DNA from: Pseudomonas sp. Irchel s3f7
GTDB taxonomy: Bacteria; Pseudomonadota; Gammaproteobacteria; Pseudomonadales; Pseudomonadaceae
Assembly (NCBI RefSeq): GCF_900187615.1
Contig: NZ_FYDO01000008.1
Span: 124,001-188,000, forward strand
DNA length: 64,000 nucleotides
Direction of reading: 5' to 3'
The translations under genes and the position numbers were made by a program. A model generated the notes under the pieces. That model made no database searches and was not told where the DNA came from. It worked only from the letters and a program-made list of their open reading frames with translations. Below, piece after piece: positions 46,158-57,269 of this stretch (positions within the stretch are counted from its first letter, which is position 1; every line of letters starts with the position of its first letter).

Positions 46158-46174
46158 AAGTCCGCGTGTACCTC

Positions 46175-46849
46175 CTACATCCACCCATACTCCGCCATCG
46201 ACAGCGGATCACCGTCGCCGATGATGAAATGGTCGAGTACTCGCACATCGATCAGGCCCAAAGCATCTTGCAGTCGTTTGGTCAGTTTCCGATCTGCCTG
46301 GCTGGGGTCGGAGTTGCCCGACGGATGGTTATGGCAGAGGATCAGTGCCGCTGCGTTGTTGGCCAAGGCTCGCTTGACCACCTCTCGCGGGTGCACGCTA
46401 GTGTTGTCGATGGAGCCGCGAAACAGTGTTTCAAACCCCAGTACCTGATGCCTGGAATCGAGAAACAGACAGCCAAACACCTCGTGTGGCTCGTGGCGCA
46501 GCATCGACTTCAGGTAGTCACGCACCGCCTGAGGGTTCTCCAGTGCCGACTTCTGACGCGCACGTTCGGCCAGATGACGCCTGCTCATCTCCTGAGCTGC
46601 TTGCAACTGAGCAAATTTCGCTGGCCCTAGGCCTAACTGCTTACTGAATGTTTCCTGATCGGCCTCAAGCAGTGAGCGCAAGCTGCCAAACTGATGCAAC
46701 AGGTGTCGAGCCAGATCCACGGCGCTTTTTCCCACTACGCCGGTCCGTAAAAATATCGCCAGCAATTCAGCGTCCGACAGGCTTCCCGAGCCCTGTTCCA
46801 GCAACCTCTCCCGCGGCCGTTCCGCCGCCGGCCAATCGCGAATACTCAT
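46175..46849 (-). CDS. radC: RadC-family JAB-domain protein
   Basis: This 224-residue protein has an N-terminal helix-hairpin-helix part (about 1-90) and a C-terminal JAB1/MPN metalloprotease-like domain with the metal motif [16 protein letters not shown] (about 171-186). The old DNA-repair name is historical; the biochemical function is unsettled. It is divergent from coaBC. Confidence 0.95.
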   Translation of the reverse strand: MSIRDWPAAERPRERLLEQGSGSLSDAELLAIFLRTGVVGKSAVDLARHLLHQFGSLRSLLEADQETFSKQLGLGPAKFAQLQAAQEMSRRHLAERARQKSALENPQAVRDYLKSMLRHEPHEVFGCLFLDSRHQVLGFETLFRGSIDNTSVHPREVVKRALANNAAALILCHNHPSGNSDPSQADRKLTKRLQDALGLIDVRVLDHFIIGDGDPLSMAEYGWM

Positions 46850-46984
46850 AGCACCTCCCTGTCTGTGGGCGCCGCTGTTCCGTAGCGGTCGCTGTGATAT
46901 CGTAGCCCATCTTTTTTGCGGGCGATTTCACTCCTGGGGAGGGGGTATCGCCATGCAGTCATCAACGAAATGAAAGGCAGGCCT

Positions 46985-48193
46985 ATGCAGCGGCTGTATC
47001 GGAAACGCATTGTTCTGGGCGTCGGCGGCGGCATCGCTGCCTACAAGAGCGCCGACCTGGTTCGCCGCCTGATCGACCAAGGCGCCGAAGTGCGCGTGGT
47101 CATGACCCGTGGCGGCGCGGAGTTCATCACCCCGCTGACCATGCAGGCACTGTCCGGGCACCCTGTGCATCTGGACTTGCTGGACCCGGCGGCCGAGGCG
47201 GCCATGGGGCACATCGAGCTGGCCAAATGGGCCGATCTGGTGCTGATCGCTCCCGCTACTGCGGACCTGATCGCCCGACTGGCCCAAGGTATTGCCGACG
47301 ACTTGCTGACCACGCTGGTATTGGCCACAGACGCCGTCGTTGCTGTTGCCCCGGCCATGAACCAGGCCATGTGGCGCGACCCGGCCACCCAAGCCAACCT
47401 GCAAACCCTCGCAAGCCGCGACATCAAGGCCTTCGGCCCGGCGTCCGGCAGCCAGGCCTGCGGTGATGTGGGCCTTGGGCGCATGCTTGAAGCCACGGAT
47501 CTGGCGCAATGCGCGGCCGACTGCTTCCAGCGTCAAGCGCTGACCGGCAAACACGTGCTGATTACCGCCGGTCCGACCCAGGAAAACATCGACCCGGTGC
47601 GCTACATCACCAACCACAGCTCCGGGAAAATGGGCTTTGCCCTGGCCGAAGCCGCGGTAGAAGCCGGCGCCCGTGTGACTCTGATCACCGGCCCTGTGCA
47701 TCTGCCGACGCCGGACCGCGTCACGCGCATCGACGTGGTCAGCGCCCGCGACATGCTCGCCGCGTGCGAAGCCGCGATCCCGTGCGACATTTTCATCGCC
47801 TCGGCAGCGGTCGCGGATTACCGCCCGGAAGTCGTCGCCCCACAAAAACTCAAGAAAGACCCTACAAGCGGCGACGGTTTTGTCCTGCAAATGGTCCGCA
47901 ACCCGGACATTCTGGCCAGCATTGCCACACGTCCCGACCGTCCTTTCAGTGTCGGCTTCGCCGCCGAAACCGAACACCTGCTCGATTACGCTGCCCGCAA
48001 GTTGAAAGACAAGAATCTCGATCTGATTGTCGCCAATGATGTCGCCAACCCGACCATTGGCTTCAACAGCGAAGAAAACGCCTGCAGCGTGATCGACCGT
48101 GAGCTACACGCCACAGTTTTCGCCCAGACCAGCAAGAGCAAGATTGCTCGCCAGCTGATCACTTTTATCGCCGAACGTCTGAACCAGGTTTAA
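46985..48193 (+). CDS. coaBC: Bifunctional phosphopantothenoylcysteine decarboxylase / synthetase
   Basis: This 402-residue enzyme performs two steps of coenzyme A synthesis. The N-terminal CoaC flavodecarboxylase ([21 protein letters not shown], about 1-190) is followed by the C-terminal CoaB synthetase ([22 protein letters not shown]). ATG 46985 is chosen as the conserved start. It leads the coaBC-dut-algC-argB series with only 5 bp to dut. Confidence 0.97.
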   Translation: MQRLYRKRIVLGVGGGIAAYKSADLVRRLIDQGAEVRVVMTRGGAEFITPLTMQALSGHPVHLDLLDPAAEAAMGHIELAKWADLVLIAPATADLIARLAQGIADDLLTTLVLATDAVVAVAPAMNQAMWRDPATQANLQTLASRDIKAFGPASGSQACGDVGLGRMLEATDLAQCAADCFQRQALTGKHVLITAGPTQENIDPVRYITNHSSGKMGFALAEAAVEAGARVTLITGPVHLPTPDRVTRIDVVSARDMLAACEAAIPCDIFIASAAVADYRPEVVAPQKLKKDPTSGDGFVLQMVRNPDILASIATRPDRPFSVGFAAETEHLLDYAARKLKDKNLDLIVANDVANPTIGFNSEENACSVIDRELHATVFAQTSKSKIARQLITFIAERLNQV

Positions 48194-48198
48194 TTTAC

Positions 48199-48654
48199 AT
48201 GCACGCTTTGCAAGCCAAGATCCTCGACCCCCGCATCGGCACCGAATTCCCGCTGCCGCAGTACGCCACGCCAGGCTCCGCCGGCCTCGACCTACGGGCC
48301 ATGCTGGACAAAGACACCGTGATCAAACCGGGTGAAACCGTGCTGATCCCGACCGGCCTGTCGGTCTACATCGGTGATCCGAACCTCGCGGCGCTGATCC
48401 TGCCACGCTCGGGAATGGGCCATAAGCACGGCATCGTGCTGGGTAATTTGGTGGGCCTGATCGACTCCGACTATCAGGGCCCACTGATGGTTTCTTGCTG
48501 GAACCGTGGCCAGACCGAGTTCACCATGCCGGTTGGCGAGCGCCTGGCGCAGCTGGTGTTGGTACCGGTGGTACAGGCTCACTTCGAAATGGTTGAAGAG
48601 TTTGTCGAAACCGAGCGCGGCACCGGCGGTTTCGGCCATACCGGCACCCGTTGA
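48199..48654 (+). CDS. dut: dUTP diphosphatase
   Basis: This 151-residue trimeric dUTPase converts dUTP to dUMP. All five motifs are visible: [33 protein letters not shown] and the C-terminal GTGGFGHTG. It follows coaBC by 5 bp. Confidence 0.98.
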   Translation: MHALQAKILDPRIGTEFPLPQYATPGSAGLDLRAMLDKDTVIKPGETVLIPTGLSVYIGDPNLAALILPRSGMGHKHGIVLGNLVGLIDSDYQGPLMVSCWNRGQTEFTMPVGERLAQLVLVPVVQAHFEMVEEFVETERGTGGFGHTGTR

Positions 48655-48866
48655 TTCGATAAAGATCCATTGTGCTCTGCTCAACTGAAAGGTTTGACCG
48701 CCTGAAATCAAGGCATTGGCCACCCAAACAGTCGAAGAAGTCGCTGTCATGGCCCTTTCGCACCACGAACTCTCCATGGAAATCGCCGTCATACCTTCAG
48801 TTTGAACGTGTCGCCAAATGTTTCGGCGACCTGTCCAGCCACTTTCGAGATGGAGCACTTCCACAG

Positions 48867-50264
48867 ATGAACACCCCGGCCAAAATCGCACCCAAGTTCC
48901 CCGACAGCATTTTCCGCGCCTATGATATTCGCGGCACTGTCCCTGAATTCCTGAACGCTGAAACCGCTTACTGGATCGGTCGCGCCGTCGGCTCCCAAAG
49001 CCTGGCCCAGGGCGAGCCAAACGTATCCGTCGGTCGCGATGGCCGCTTGTCCGGCCCGGAACTGGTCGCGCAGTTGATCAAGGGCATCGCCGACAGTGGC
49101 TGCCACGTCAGTGATGTCGGCCTGGTGCCGACGCCGGCGCTGTACTACGCCGCCAACGTGCTGGCCGGTAAATCCGGCGTGATGCTGACCGGCAGCCACA
49201 ACCCGTCGAATTACAACGGTTTCAAGATCGTCATTGCCGGCGACACCCTGGCCAACGAACAGATCCAGGCCCTGCACGACCGCCTCAAGACCAACAACCT
49301 GAGCAGCGGCCAGGGCAGCATCACCCAGGTCGAGATTCTCAACCGTTACTCCACCGAAATCGTCCAGGACATCAAACTGGCCCGCCGCCTGAAAGTGGTC
49401 GTGGACTGCGGCAACGGCGCGGCCGGCGTGATCGCCCCGCAACTGATCGAAGCGCTGAACTGCGAAGTCATCCCGCTGTTCTGCGAAGTGGACGGCAACT
49501 TCCCGAATCACCACCCGGACCCGGGCAAGCCCGAAAACCTTGTCGACCTGATCGCCAAGGTCAAGGAAACCAACGCAGACATCGGCTTGGCCTTCGACGG
49601 CGACGGCGACCGCGTCGGCGTGGTAACCAACACCGGCAGCATCGTCTACCCGGACCGCCTGCTGATGCTGTTCGCCCGCGACGTCGTGGCGCGCAACCCG
49701 GGCGCCGAGATCATCTTCGACGTCAAATGCACCCGTCGCCTGTTTCCCCTGATCAAGGAATACGGCGGCCGGTCGTTAATGTGGAAGACTGGTCATTCGT
49801 TGATCAAAAAGAAAATGAAACAATCCGGCGCCCTGTTGGCTGGCGAAATGAGCGGGCACATCTTTTTCAAAGAGCGCTGGTTCGGTTTCGACGACGGCAT
49901 TTACAGCGCTGCGCGGTTGCTGGAGATCCTCAGCAAAGAAAAATCTTCGGCCGAAGAGCTATTCGCGACCTTCCCGAACGATATTTCTACGCCGGAAATC
50001 AATATCCATGTGACCGAAGAGAGCAAATTCAGCATCATTGATGCATTGCACGACGCACAGTGGGGCGCAGGCGCTGACCTGACCATCATTGACGGCGTGC
50101 GAGTCGACTACGCCAAAGGCTGGGGCCTGGTGCGCGCCTCCAACACCACACCGGTGCTGGTGCTGCGTTTCGAGGCCGATGACGAGGCTGAATTGCAACG
50201 CATCAAGGACGTTTTCAAAGTCCAGTTGAAGCGTGTTGCACCTGATCTCCAACTACCGTTCTGA
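48867..50264 (+). CDS. algC: Phosphomannomutase/phosphoglucomutase AlgC
   Basis: This 465-residue enzyme interconverts 6- and 1-phosphates of mannose and glucose for alginate, LPS and rhamnolipid. The phosphoserine is in LTGSHNPSNYNG (about 109), the metal loop is DGDGDRVG and a sugar loop is GEMSGHIFF. ATG 48867 matches the classic 463-residue form and has GGAG 11 nt upstream. From memory, some pseudomonads carry a much longer annotated algC; here only 212 bp separate dut and algC. A 36-codon open stretch (48698-48805) in another frame is not convincing. Confidence 0.95.
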   Translation: MNTPAKIAPKFPDSIFRAYDIRGTVPEFLNAETAYWIGRAVGSQSLAQGEPNVSVGRDGRLSGPELVAQLIKGIADSGCHVSDVGLVPTPALYYAANVLAGKSGVMLTGSHNPSNYNGFKIVIAGDTLANEQIQALHDRLKTNNLSSGQGSITQVEILNRYSTEIVQDIKLARRLKVVVDCGNGAAGVIAPQLIEALNCEVIPLFCEVDGNFPNHHPDPGKPENLVDLIAKVKETNADIGLAFDGDGDRVGVVTNTGSIVYPDRLLMLFARDVVARNPGAEIIFDVKCTRRLFPLIKEYGGRSLMWKTGHSLIKKKMKQSGALLAGEMSGHIFFKERWFGFDDGIYSAARLLEILSKEKSSAEELFATFPNDISTPEINIHVTEESKFSIIDALHDAQWGAGADLTIIDGVRVDYAKGWGLVRASNTTPVLVLRFEADDEAELQRIKDVFKVQLKRVAPDLQLPF

Positions 50265-50281
50265 TTCACCCGGAGCCCTGA

Positions 50282-51187
<906 letters not shown>

Positions 51188-51202
51188 TTCAAAATCACAA
51201 AA

Positions 51203-51288
51203 ATGATCGCAGCCTTCGGCGGCTCCTACAACAGAGTCTTTTCAGGTGTACGAAAAGTCCGTAGGAGCTGACGAAGTCTGCGATCTTT
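51203..51288. repeat. REP pair (GATCGCAGCCTTCGGC type)
   Basis: Two inverted copies of another REP family (GCAGCCTTCGGCGGCTCCTAC and GTAGGAGCTGACGAAGTCTGC, the second diverged) follow argB. Confidence 0.75.
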
Positions 51289-51391
51289 TTTACGCGCACA
51301 GGAAATGCCTGACCGATCACAGCGAAATGTCTGACATCGGGAAAGAAACAATCTGCCTAGGATCTTCTCTCTATCCACAGGAGAACGACCC

Positions 51392-51628
51392 ATGAAAAAA
51401 GACTACGTGCCGTACGGCAGCGATGTTTCAGCAGGCACTTACGCGTGCGTGGACTGCGGTCATCAGTATTCGAATCAGGCAAAAACCTCGATGCCGCCCT
51501 GCCCGCAAATGCGCAAAACCCCACACATCCGCCATGGCTGGAAAATTCTGACCGGCCAAGGTGATGCGGTAAAAGATCCGTATCCGGATACCGATAAACC
51601 TGGCGGCGCAAAAAAACAGCAGGCATGA
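51392..51628 (+). CDS. Zinc-ribbon protein
   Basis: This 78-residue protein has one CxxC pair (ACVDCGHQY, about 18-26) and a later lone cysteine (PPCPQM), suggesting a partial zinc ribbon or rubredoxin-like site. It starts after AGGAG. The function is unknown; similar small proteins are common in pseudomonads. It is convergent with pyrE across a shared terminator. Confidence 0.82.
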   Translation: MKKDYVPYGSDVSAGTYACVDCGHQYSNQAKTSMPPCPQMRKTPHIRHGWKILTGQGDAVKDPYPDTDKPGGAKKQQA

Positions 51629-51630
51629 AA

Positions 51631-51667
51631 AAACCCCGTTCAGCCTGGCTGACCGGGGTCTTTTTTT
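51631..51667. terminator. Bidirectional terminator, zinc-ribbon gene / pyrE
   Basis: A hairpin ACCCCGTTCAGCC/GGCTGACCGGGGT (one mismatch) has A and T runs on either side. Confidence 0.88.
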
Positions 51668-51680
51668 GCGTCCTGATACC

Positions 51681-51706
51681 TGTAGGAGCTGCCGAAGGCT
51701 GCGTCA
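51681..51706. repeat. Single REP half (GTAGGAGCTGCCGAAGGCTGCG)
   Basis: One unpaired copy of the GCAGCCTTCGGC REP type lies at the end of pyrE and touches its stop codon. Confidence 0.65.
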
Positions 51707-52348
51707 GACGCCGAATTGCGCGCGGTACGCTTCAACGGCAGGCAAGTGCTGCTTGAGTTGCGGATCATCTGCCAGGAATTCCAGCACCTGGTTCAGCGAA
51801 ACGATGCTGATCACCGGAATGCCGAAGTCACGCTCCACTTCCTGGATCGCCGACAGCTCACCGTTACCACGCTCCTGACGGTTCAGGGCGATCAGCACGC
51901 CGGCGGCCTTGGCACCGTCCTGGGAAGCGATGATCTGCATCACTTCGCGGATGGCGGTGCCAGCAGTGATCACGTCGTCGATGATCAGCACGTCACCGGT
52001 CAACGGTGCGCCAACCAGGCTACCGCCTTCGCCGTGGGCCTTGGCTTCCTTGCGGTTGAAGCACCAAGGCAGGTCACGGTTATGATGCTCGGCCAACGCG
52101 ACGGCAGTGGTCGCCGCCAAAGGGATGCCTTTGTAGGCCGGACCGAACAGAACGTCGAAGGAAATGCCGCTTTCGGCAATGGCTGCGGCGTAGAAACGAC
52201 CCAGCTGCGCCAGCGCCGAACCCGAGTTGAACAGGCCGGCATTGAAGAAGTAAGGACTGGTGCGCCCGGACTTCAGGGTGAACTCACCGAAGCGCAAAAC
52301 GCCGCGATCGATGGCAAAACGAATGAAATCGCGCTGATACGCTTGCAT
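51704..52348 (-). CDS. pyrE: Orotate phosphoribosyltransferase
   Basis: This 214-residue enzyme makes OMP from orotate and PRPP in pyrimidine synthesis. The PRPP motif is [13 protein letters not shown] (about 120-132), and [10 protein letters not shown] is also seen. ATG 52348 ([14 protein letters not shown]) is the conserved start. It is divergent from crc with an 82-bp gap. Confidence 0.97.
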   Translation of the reverse strand: MQAYQRDFIRFAIDRGVLRFGEFTLKSGRTSPYFFNAGLFNSGSALAQLGRFYAAAIAESGISFDVLFGPAYKGIPLAATTAVALAEHHNRDLPWCFNRKEAKAHGEGGSLVGAPLTGDVLIIDDVITAGTAIREVMQIIASQDGAKAAGVLIALNRQERGNGELSAIQEVERDFGIPVISIVSLNQVLEFLADDPQLKQHLPAVEAYRAQFGV

Positions 52349-52430
52349 GTAAAAAACCCCAAATACCACGGATTTAGCTAATTAGGTAGACGCCGTGTAT
52401 CATACACGCACGCGATTTTTGGGGCCATTT

Positions 52431-53210
52431 ATGCGGATCATCAGTGTGAACGTCAATGGTATTCAGGCCGCAGTCGAGCGAGGTTTGCTCAGTTGGCTGC
52501 AGGCACAGAATGCCGACGTCATCTGCCTGCAGGACACCCGTGCCTCCGCCTTTGAACTGGACGATCCAGCCTTCCAACTGGATGGATACTTCCTTTATGC
52601 CTGCGACGCCGAAGTTCCCGCCCAAGGCGGTGTGGCTTTGTATTCGCGGTTGCAACCGAAGGCAGTCATCAGCGGTCTCGGTTTCGAGACGGCCGACCGC
52701 TACGGGCGCTACCTGCAAGCAGATTTCGACAAAGTCAGTATTGCAACCTTGTTGCTTCCGTCCGGTATGAACGGCGATGAAGACTTGAATCAGAAATTCA
52801 AGCTCATGGACGACTTCGCCAAGTACCTGGACAAGCAGCGGCGCAAACGCCGCGAGTACATTTACTGTGGCTCGCTGTACGTGGCGCAACAGAAGCTGGA
52901 CATCAAGAACTGGCGCGACAGCCAGCAATCTCCGGGCTTCCTGGCGCCTGAACGGGCCTGGATGGACGAGATTGTCGGCAACATGGGTTATGTCGATGCC
53001 CTGCGCGAAGTCAGCCGTGAAGGCGACCAGTACAGCTGGTGGCCGGATAACGAACAGGCCGAAATGCTCAACCTTGGTTGGCGCTTCGACTATCAGCTGC
53101 TGACCCCGGGCCTGCGCCGCTTTGTACGCAGCGCACGCCTGCCACGTCAGCCGCGGTTCTCGCAGCACGCACCGCTGATCGTGGACTACGACTGGACGCT
53201 GACTATCTAA
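52431..53210 (+). CDS. crc: Catabolite repression control protein Crc
   Basis: This 259-residue protein has the exonuclease III (EEP) fold but altered catalytic residues (LQDTRAS instead of LQE, and SQHAP instead of SDH). Crc acts with Hfq on A-rich target mRNAs to repress catabolic genes and is not a nuclease. ATG 52431 gives the exact family length. A strong terminator follows. Confidence 0.97.
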   Translation: MRIISVNVNGIQAAVERGLLSWLQAQNADVICLQDTRASAFELDDPAFQLDGYFLYACDAEVPAQGGVALYSRLQPKAVISGLGFETADRYGRYLQADFDKVSIATLLLPSGMNGDEDLNQKFKLMDDFAKYLDKQRRKRREYIYCGSLYVAQQKLDIKNWRDSQQSPGFLAPERAWMDEIVGNMGYVDALREVSREGDQYSWWPDNEQAEMLNLGWRFDYQLLTPGLRRFVRSARLPRQPRFSQHAPLIVDYDWTLTI

Positions 53211-53231
53211 GCGAATAGAAACCGCTCAGAC

Positions 53232-53267
53232 AAAAAATGCCCGTATCGCGAGATACGGGCATTTTTT
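53232..53267. terminator. Bidirectional terminator, crc / gltS
   Basis: GCCCGTATCGCGAGATACGG and its closing bases form a perfect palindrome, flanked by A and T runs. It is the exact reverse complement of the rpmG terminator stem-loop. Confidence 0.92.
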
Positions 53268-53293
53268 ATGAGCCGCAATCAGTGATCAGAACT

Positions 53294-54502
53294 TCAAGCA
53301 GCGCCGAAAAACGGCAGCGTGAGGTACAACTTGATCACGATGACATTGATGATGTCGATGAAGAATGCCCCCACCATCGGCACGACCAGGAACGCTATCT
53401 GCGAAGGACCGTACCGCTGTGTCACTGCCTGCATGTTGGCGATGGCCGTCGGAGTGGCACCCAGTCCGAAGCCGCAATGCCCTGCCGCCAATACCGCCGC
53501 ATCGTAATTACTGCCCATCACTCTGAATGTCACGAAAATCGCAAACAGAGCCATGACCAGCGTTTGCATAGCCAGAATAACGAAGAACGGCAAAGCCAGC
53601 GCAGCCAGGTCCCACAACTTGAGCGACATCAGCGCAATTGCCAGGAACAGCGACAAGCTGACATTCCCCAACACAGAAACTTCTTTCTCGAATACTTGAT
53701 ACAAGCCAAGCGCTGAAAGTCCGTTGCGCAAAAGAACGCCCACGAACAATACGCAAACGAATGTCGGCAACTCAAAGGCGGTTTCTCGGAGTGCACCGTT
53801 CAACAGATTACCCGCCAGCAAGCTGACGGCGATCAGCGCGAGTGTCTCGATAAACGAAAAGGGTGTGATCGAGCGCTCTTTGTTCGGCTGTTCAAAGCCC
53901 TTTGGCAGTCTTGGCTTATCTTGATTACCGCAACCCGGGACTGGTATGCGCTTGATAAGCAAACGCGCGACCGGCCCACCAATCAAACCGCCCAGCACCA
54001 AGCCAAACGTCGCAGAGGCCATTGCAAGCTCAGTGGCGGAAGCCAGACCGTACTTCTCACTGAACGTCGCCCCCCACGCGGCACCTGTACCGTGACCACC
54101 CGCCAAGGTAATCGAGCCTGTCAGCAAGCCCATCAGGGGATCGAGCCCAAATGCCGTTGCGAGCCCGATGCCCATGGCATTCTGAACCACCAGAAGGCCG
54201 GTGACCGCCAGTACGAAAACCCCCACCACGCGCCCGCCTTTCTTTAAGCTGGCGAAGTCGGCACTCAAGCCAATGGTGGCGAAGAACGCGAGCATCAAGG
54301 GAGTTTGCAGCGAGGTATCAAATTGGACTTGAATATCAAGAAGGCGCAAACCCAAAAGAACCAGGGCAACCACCAGGCCGCCCGCTACAGGCTCGGGGAT
54401 ATTGTAGGCACGCAAAAAACCGACTCGTGAAACAAGCCCACGACCCAGAAGCAGGACTAAAGAGGCGGCTACAAGTGTTCCATAAAAATCAAGCTGAACC
54501 AT
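53294..54502 (-). CDS. gltS: Sodium/glutamate symporter
   Basis: This 401-residue Na+-coupled glutamate carrier has about ten spans. Family segments are GGHGTGAAWG (reentrant loop), HCGFGLGATPTAIANM (second loop) and the start MVQLDFYGTLVAAS. It starts at ATG 54502; a second start at 54520 is possible. In PAO1 order crc is followed by the DUF4870 gene, so gltS is an extra gene here. Confidence 0.94.
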   Translation of the reverse strand: MVQLDFYGTLVAASLVLLLGRGLVSRVGFLRAYNIPEPVAGGLVVALVLLGLRLLDIQVQFDTSLQTPLMLAFFATIGLSADFASLKKGGRVVGVFVLAVTGLLVVQNAMGIGLATAFGLDPLMGLLTGSITLAGGHGTGAAWGATFSEKYGLASATELAMASATFGLVLGGLIGGPVARLLIKRIPVPGCGNQDKPRLPKGFEQPNKERSITPFSFIETLALIAVSLLAGNLLNGALRETAFELPTFVCVLFVGVLLRNGLSALGLYQVFEKEVSVLGNVSLSLFLAIALMSLKLWDLAALALPFFVILAMQTLVMALFAIFVTFRVMGSNYDAAVLAAGHCGFGLGATPTAIANMQAVTQRYGPSQIAFLVVPMVGAFFIDIINVIVIKLYLTLPFFGAA

Positions 54503-54838
54503 TGGGATATTCTTGTACATTCATTCAGGGGCGAACTATTTACCTGGACACGCCTCTCGAACAGGCTGATTAAACTCAACGCTGATTATTTTTAGTTTCA
54601 GGATCCGTCAATGGTCTGAATATATCGAAATATTTCTAAGGAATATGACTTGGTGGAACTTTAACAATCACCCAGTCTTATTGCCAAGCATATGGGCGGT
54701 ATCAACGCTTTGCAGTTGTGACTAAAAGTGTAAGAAGCGTAAATACACTTTCGTTGAAAAATGAGATATCAGAAATACAAATGCCCCGACAAGTCGGGGC
54801 ATTTTTTTGAACCTGACGCCTGGCTTACTTGATCAACC
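54503..54838. other. gltS upstream region with terminator of the interrupted DUF4870 gene
   Basis: The AT-rich stretch 54503-54775 holds no convincing gene and should contain the gltS promoter. At 54781-54800 a CCCCGAC..GTCGGGG hairpin with flanking A/T runs marks the original terminator of the DUF4870 gene. Its native last codons (lysine and stop) lie at 54825-54830, now cut off by the IS element. Confidence 0.7.
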
Positions 54839-54922
54839 GTAAGCGCTCCATAAACCCCACATTCAAAGCGCTTAGCTGATCCCGGATGCTGTGCTCCCGA
54901 TTCCTTCAGGAGCCAGCTCGCC

Positions 54923-55282
54923 ATGATGCGACCCGATGCCAAAGTCGAAAAAGTGTATCTGTACCCCAAGCCGGTCGACTTCCGAAAATCCATCGACGGC
55001 TTGGCTGCGCTGGTCGAGCTGGATATTAAAGTCGCCGTATTCGACCCGGTGCTTTTCGTATTTCTGAATCGCCACCGTAACCGAGTAAAGATCCTCTATT
55101 GGGAGCGCAACGGCTTCTGCCTTTGGCTCAAGCGCCTCGAGTCCGAACGATTCAAAACATCGCCTGACGCCACCGACGAGGCGATCGTTCTGACCGTCCA
55201 GGAACTCAACTGGATGCTCGATGGCTTTGACCTCTGGCGCAACCGTCCTCATCAAGTTTTGACGCCGCGATTCGTAGCCTGA
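54923..55282 (+). CDS. tnpB: IS66 accessory protein TnpB
   Basis: This 119-residue protein of the IS66 Orf2 family (LYPKPVDFRKSIDGLAALV, RVKILYWERNGFCLWLKRLE) is needed with the transposase for IS66 movement; its precise role is not settled. The start has AGGAG upstream. It is followed by tnpC after 18 bp. Confidence 0.95.
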   Translation: MMRPDAKVEKVYLYPKPVDFRKSIDGLAALVELDIKVAVFDPVLFVFLNRHRNRVKILYWERNGFCLWLKRLESERFKTSPDATDEAIVLTVQELNWMLDGFDLWRNRPHQVLTPRFVA

Positions 55283-55300
55283 TTCGGTATAATCCAGGGC

Positions 55301-56833
55301 ATGAATTCCTTGCCCGAAAATCTTCCAGATGATCCCGTTCTGCTCAAGAAAATGCTTGGGCAGATGCTTGACGAGCGTCAGTTGGATAAGGGAAAAATTG
55401 TTCGGCTAGAAGAACAGAATGCCCTCCTGCTTCAGCGTCTGTTCGGACGTAAGTCCGAGCAAACAGCTGATGCGGAAACGCCGCAACTGGCCCTCTTCAA
55501 TGAAGTAGAAAGCGTCGTTGAGCCTGTGGACGAAATCTCAGATGAAGAGGTCGTTGCCCCGACCAAGCGCCGCGGCAAACGCAAGCCTCTGCCCGCCGAT
55601 CTCCCGCGCATCGAGATCATCCACGAACTTCCCGAACATGAACTGACGTGCGTCTGCGGCTGCCGCAAACACACGATTGGCGAAGAAGTCAGCGAGCAGC
55701 TTGAAATCGTGCCGATGCAGATCCGTGTGATCAGACACGTTCGGAAAGTTTACGGTTGCCGCGACTGCGAGATGGCGCCGGTCACTGCTGACAAGCCGGC
55801 TCAACTGATTGAAAAAAGCATGGCCAGCCCAAGTGTTCTGGCGATGCTGCTGACCACCAAGTACGTCGATGGACTACCGCTTCACCGTTTCGAAAAAGTC
55901 TTGGGCCGCCATGGCGTCGATATCCCGCGCCAGACGTTGGCACGCTGGGTTATCCAGTGCGGTGAACACTTCCAACCGCTGCTGAATTTAATGCGCGAGA
56001 GCCTACTGGGCAGCCGTGTTATCCACTGCGATGAAACACGGGTACAGGTGTTGAAAGAGCCTGACCGAGACCCAAGCAGCCAGTCCTGGATGTGGGTGCA
56101 AACCGGCGGCCCGCCAGATAAACCAGTGATCCTTTTTGACTACGCCACCAGCCGTGCGCAGGAGGTGCCGACACGCCTGCTCGATGGCTATCGTGGCTAT
56201 GTGATGACCGATGATTACGCCGGTTATAACGCGTTGGGCGCGCAGGCCGGAGTCGAGCGTTTGGGCTGCTGGGCGCACGCAAGGCGCAAGTTTATTGAGG
56301 CGCAAAAAGTGCAGCCGAAAGGCAAGACGGGACGCGCTGATATCGCACTGAACCTGATCAACAAACTCTATGGCGTAGAGCGTGATCTGAAGGATGCGTG
56401 CGACGACGATCGTAAAACCGGCCGTCATGATCGAAGCCTGCCAGTGCTGGCTCAGTTAAAAAGCTGGATGGAAAAGACGCAGCCACAAGTTACGTCTCAG
56501 AACGCCTTGGGCAAGGCCATCGGCTATCTGGCGAGTAACTGGAACAAACTGGAGCGGTACGCCGAGGAAGGCTATTTGCCGATCGACAACAACCCCGCCG
56601 AGCGTGCGATCAGGCCCTTCGTCATCGGAAGAAAGAACTGGTTGTTTAGCGACACACCCAAAGGCGCGACGGCCAGCGCTCAACTTTACAGCCTGGTCGA
56701 GACTGCCAAAGCCAACGACCAAGAGCCCTATGCGTGGCTGCGCCACACATTAGAACGACTACCACTGGCGACCTCGGTTGAAGATTACGAAGCGCTGTTG
56801 CCGTGGAACTGCTCGCCGGCATCGCCTAGCTAG
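55301..56833 (+). CDS. tnpC: IS66 transposase TnpC
   Basis: This 510-residue DDE transposase has an N-terminal leucine-rich coiled coil (about 15-60), a zinc-finger-like segment ([11 protein letters not shown]), and catalytic acids in [16 protein letters not shown] and [10 protein letters not shown]. The frame is intact, so the element may be active. Confidence 0.96.
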   Translation: MNSLPENLPDDPVLLKKMLGQMLDERQLDKGKIVRLEEQNALLLQRLFGRKSEQTADAETPQLALFNEVESVVEPVDEISDEEVVAPTKRRGKRKPLPADLPRIEIIHELPEHELTCVCGCRKHTIGEEVSEQLEIVPMQIRVIRHVRKVYGCRDCEMAPVTADKPAQLIEKSMASPSVLAMLLTTKYVDGLPLHRFEKVLGRHGVDIPRQTLARWVIQCGEHFQPLLNLMRESLLGSRVIHCDETRVQVLKEPDRDPSSQSWMWVQTGGPPDKPVILFDYATSRAQEVPTRLLDGYRGYVMTDDYAGYNALGAQAGVERLGCWAHARRKFIEAQKVQPKGKTGRADIALNLINKLYGVERDLKDACDDDRKTGRHDRSLPVLAQLKSWMEKTQPQVTSQNALGKAIGYLASNWNKLERYAEEGYLPIDNNPAERAIRPFVIGRKNWLFSDTPKGATASAQLYSLVETAKANDQEPYAWLRHTLERLPLATSVEDYEALLPWNCSPASPS

Positions 56834-56863
56834 GCGCGTTACCGATCTTGAAGTCGGTGGGGT

Positions 56864-57241
56864 TTATGGAGCGCTTACGATCAACCGCCAGGTGAACGGA
56901 TACCGATAGGGGAACCCTTCGTTGGCCTTCACCCCGGCAATAATCGTCAGCACCAAAGCACCGATCGCCACCAGACCCAGCAGGAAGAACCCGACAATTA
57001 CCACCATCAGCAGGAAGCAAATGGTGGAAGCAATGGCAACGGTGATCTGAAAGTTCAGCGCCTCCTTGCCTTGCGCATCAATGAACGGATCCATCTCGCG
57101 CTTCATCTGCCAGAGAATCAGCGGGCCGATCAGCGTTCCGAACGGAATCCAGATCCCCAGCAAGGCGGACAAGTGACAAAACATGGCCCACTGGCGAACC
57201 TCACGGCTCGGCGTGGGGAGTGGCAGTTGCTCATCACTCAT
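56864..57241 (-). CDS. DUF4870 membrane protein with IS-altered C-terminus
   Basis: This 125-residue protein has three or four hydrophobic segments and the DUF4870 pattern (WAMFCHLSALLG, FIDAQGKEALNFQ). The function is unknown; the family is common in envelopes. The IS66 insertion lies after codon I121: native Lys-stop is replaced by Val-Ser-Ala-Pro-stop read from the IS end. The protein is therefore nearly unchanged, but the gene has lost its own terminator. Confidence 0.92.
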   Translation of the reverse strand: MSDEQLPLPTPSREVRQWAMFCHLSALLGIWIPFGTLIGPLILWQMKREMDPFIDAQGKEALNFQITVAIASTICFLLMVVIVGFFLLGLVAIGALVLTIIAGVKANEGFPYRYPFTWRLIVSAP

Positions 57242-57269
57242 AACGTCCTCCTTGCATGGAACAATCCGT

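Larger units (their letters stand above)
54839..56878 (+). mobile_element. IS66-family insertion sequence, complete, with 8-bp target duplication
   Basis: The 2040-bp element is bounded by perfect 22-bp inverted repeats (54839-54860 and 56857-56878) beginning GTAAGCGCTCCATAAACC. Both flanks carry the 8-bp duplication GATCAACC (54831-54838 and 56879-56886), as IS66 elements make. It contains tnpB and tnpC but no tnpA. Perfect ends and duplication suggest a recent insertion. Confidence 0.97.

Noticed and set aside
48698..48805. A 36-codon open stretch before algC as a remnant of a longer algC
   Set aside because: It is out of frame with algC, has no ribosome site and is too short to judge.
54651..54725. 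A 25-codon ORF (MTWWNFNHPVLLP start) upstream of the IS
   Set aside because: Its purine-rich site is too close to the ATG and it lies in the AT-rich gltS control region with no other support.
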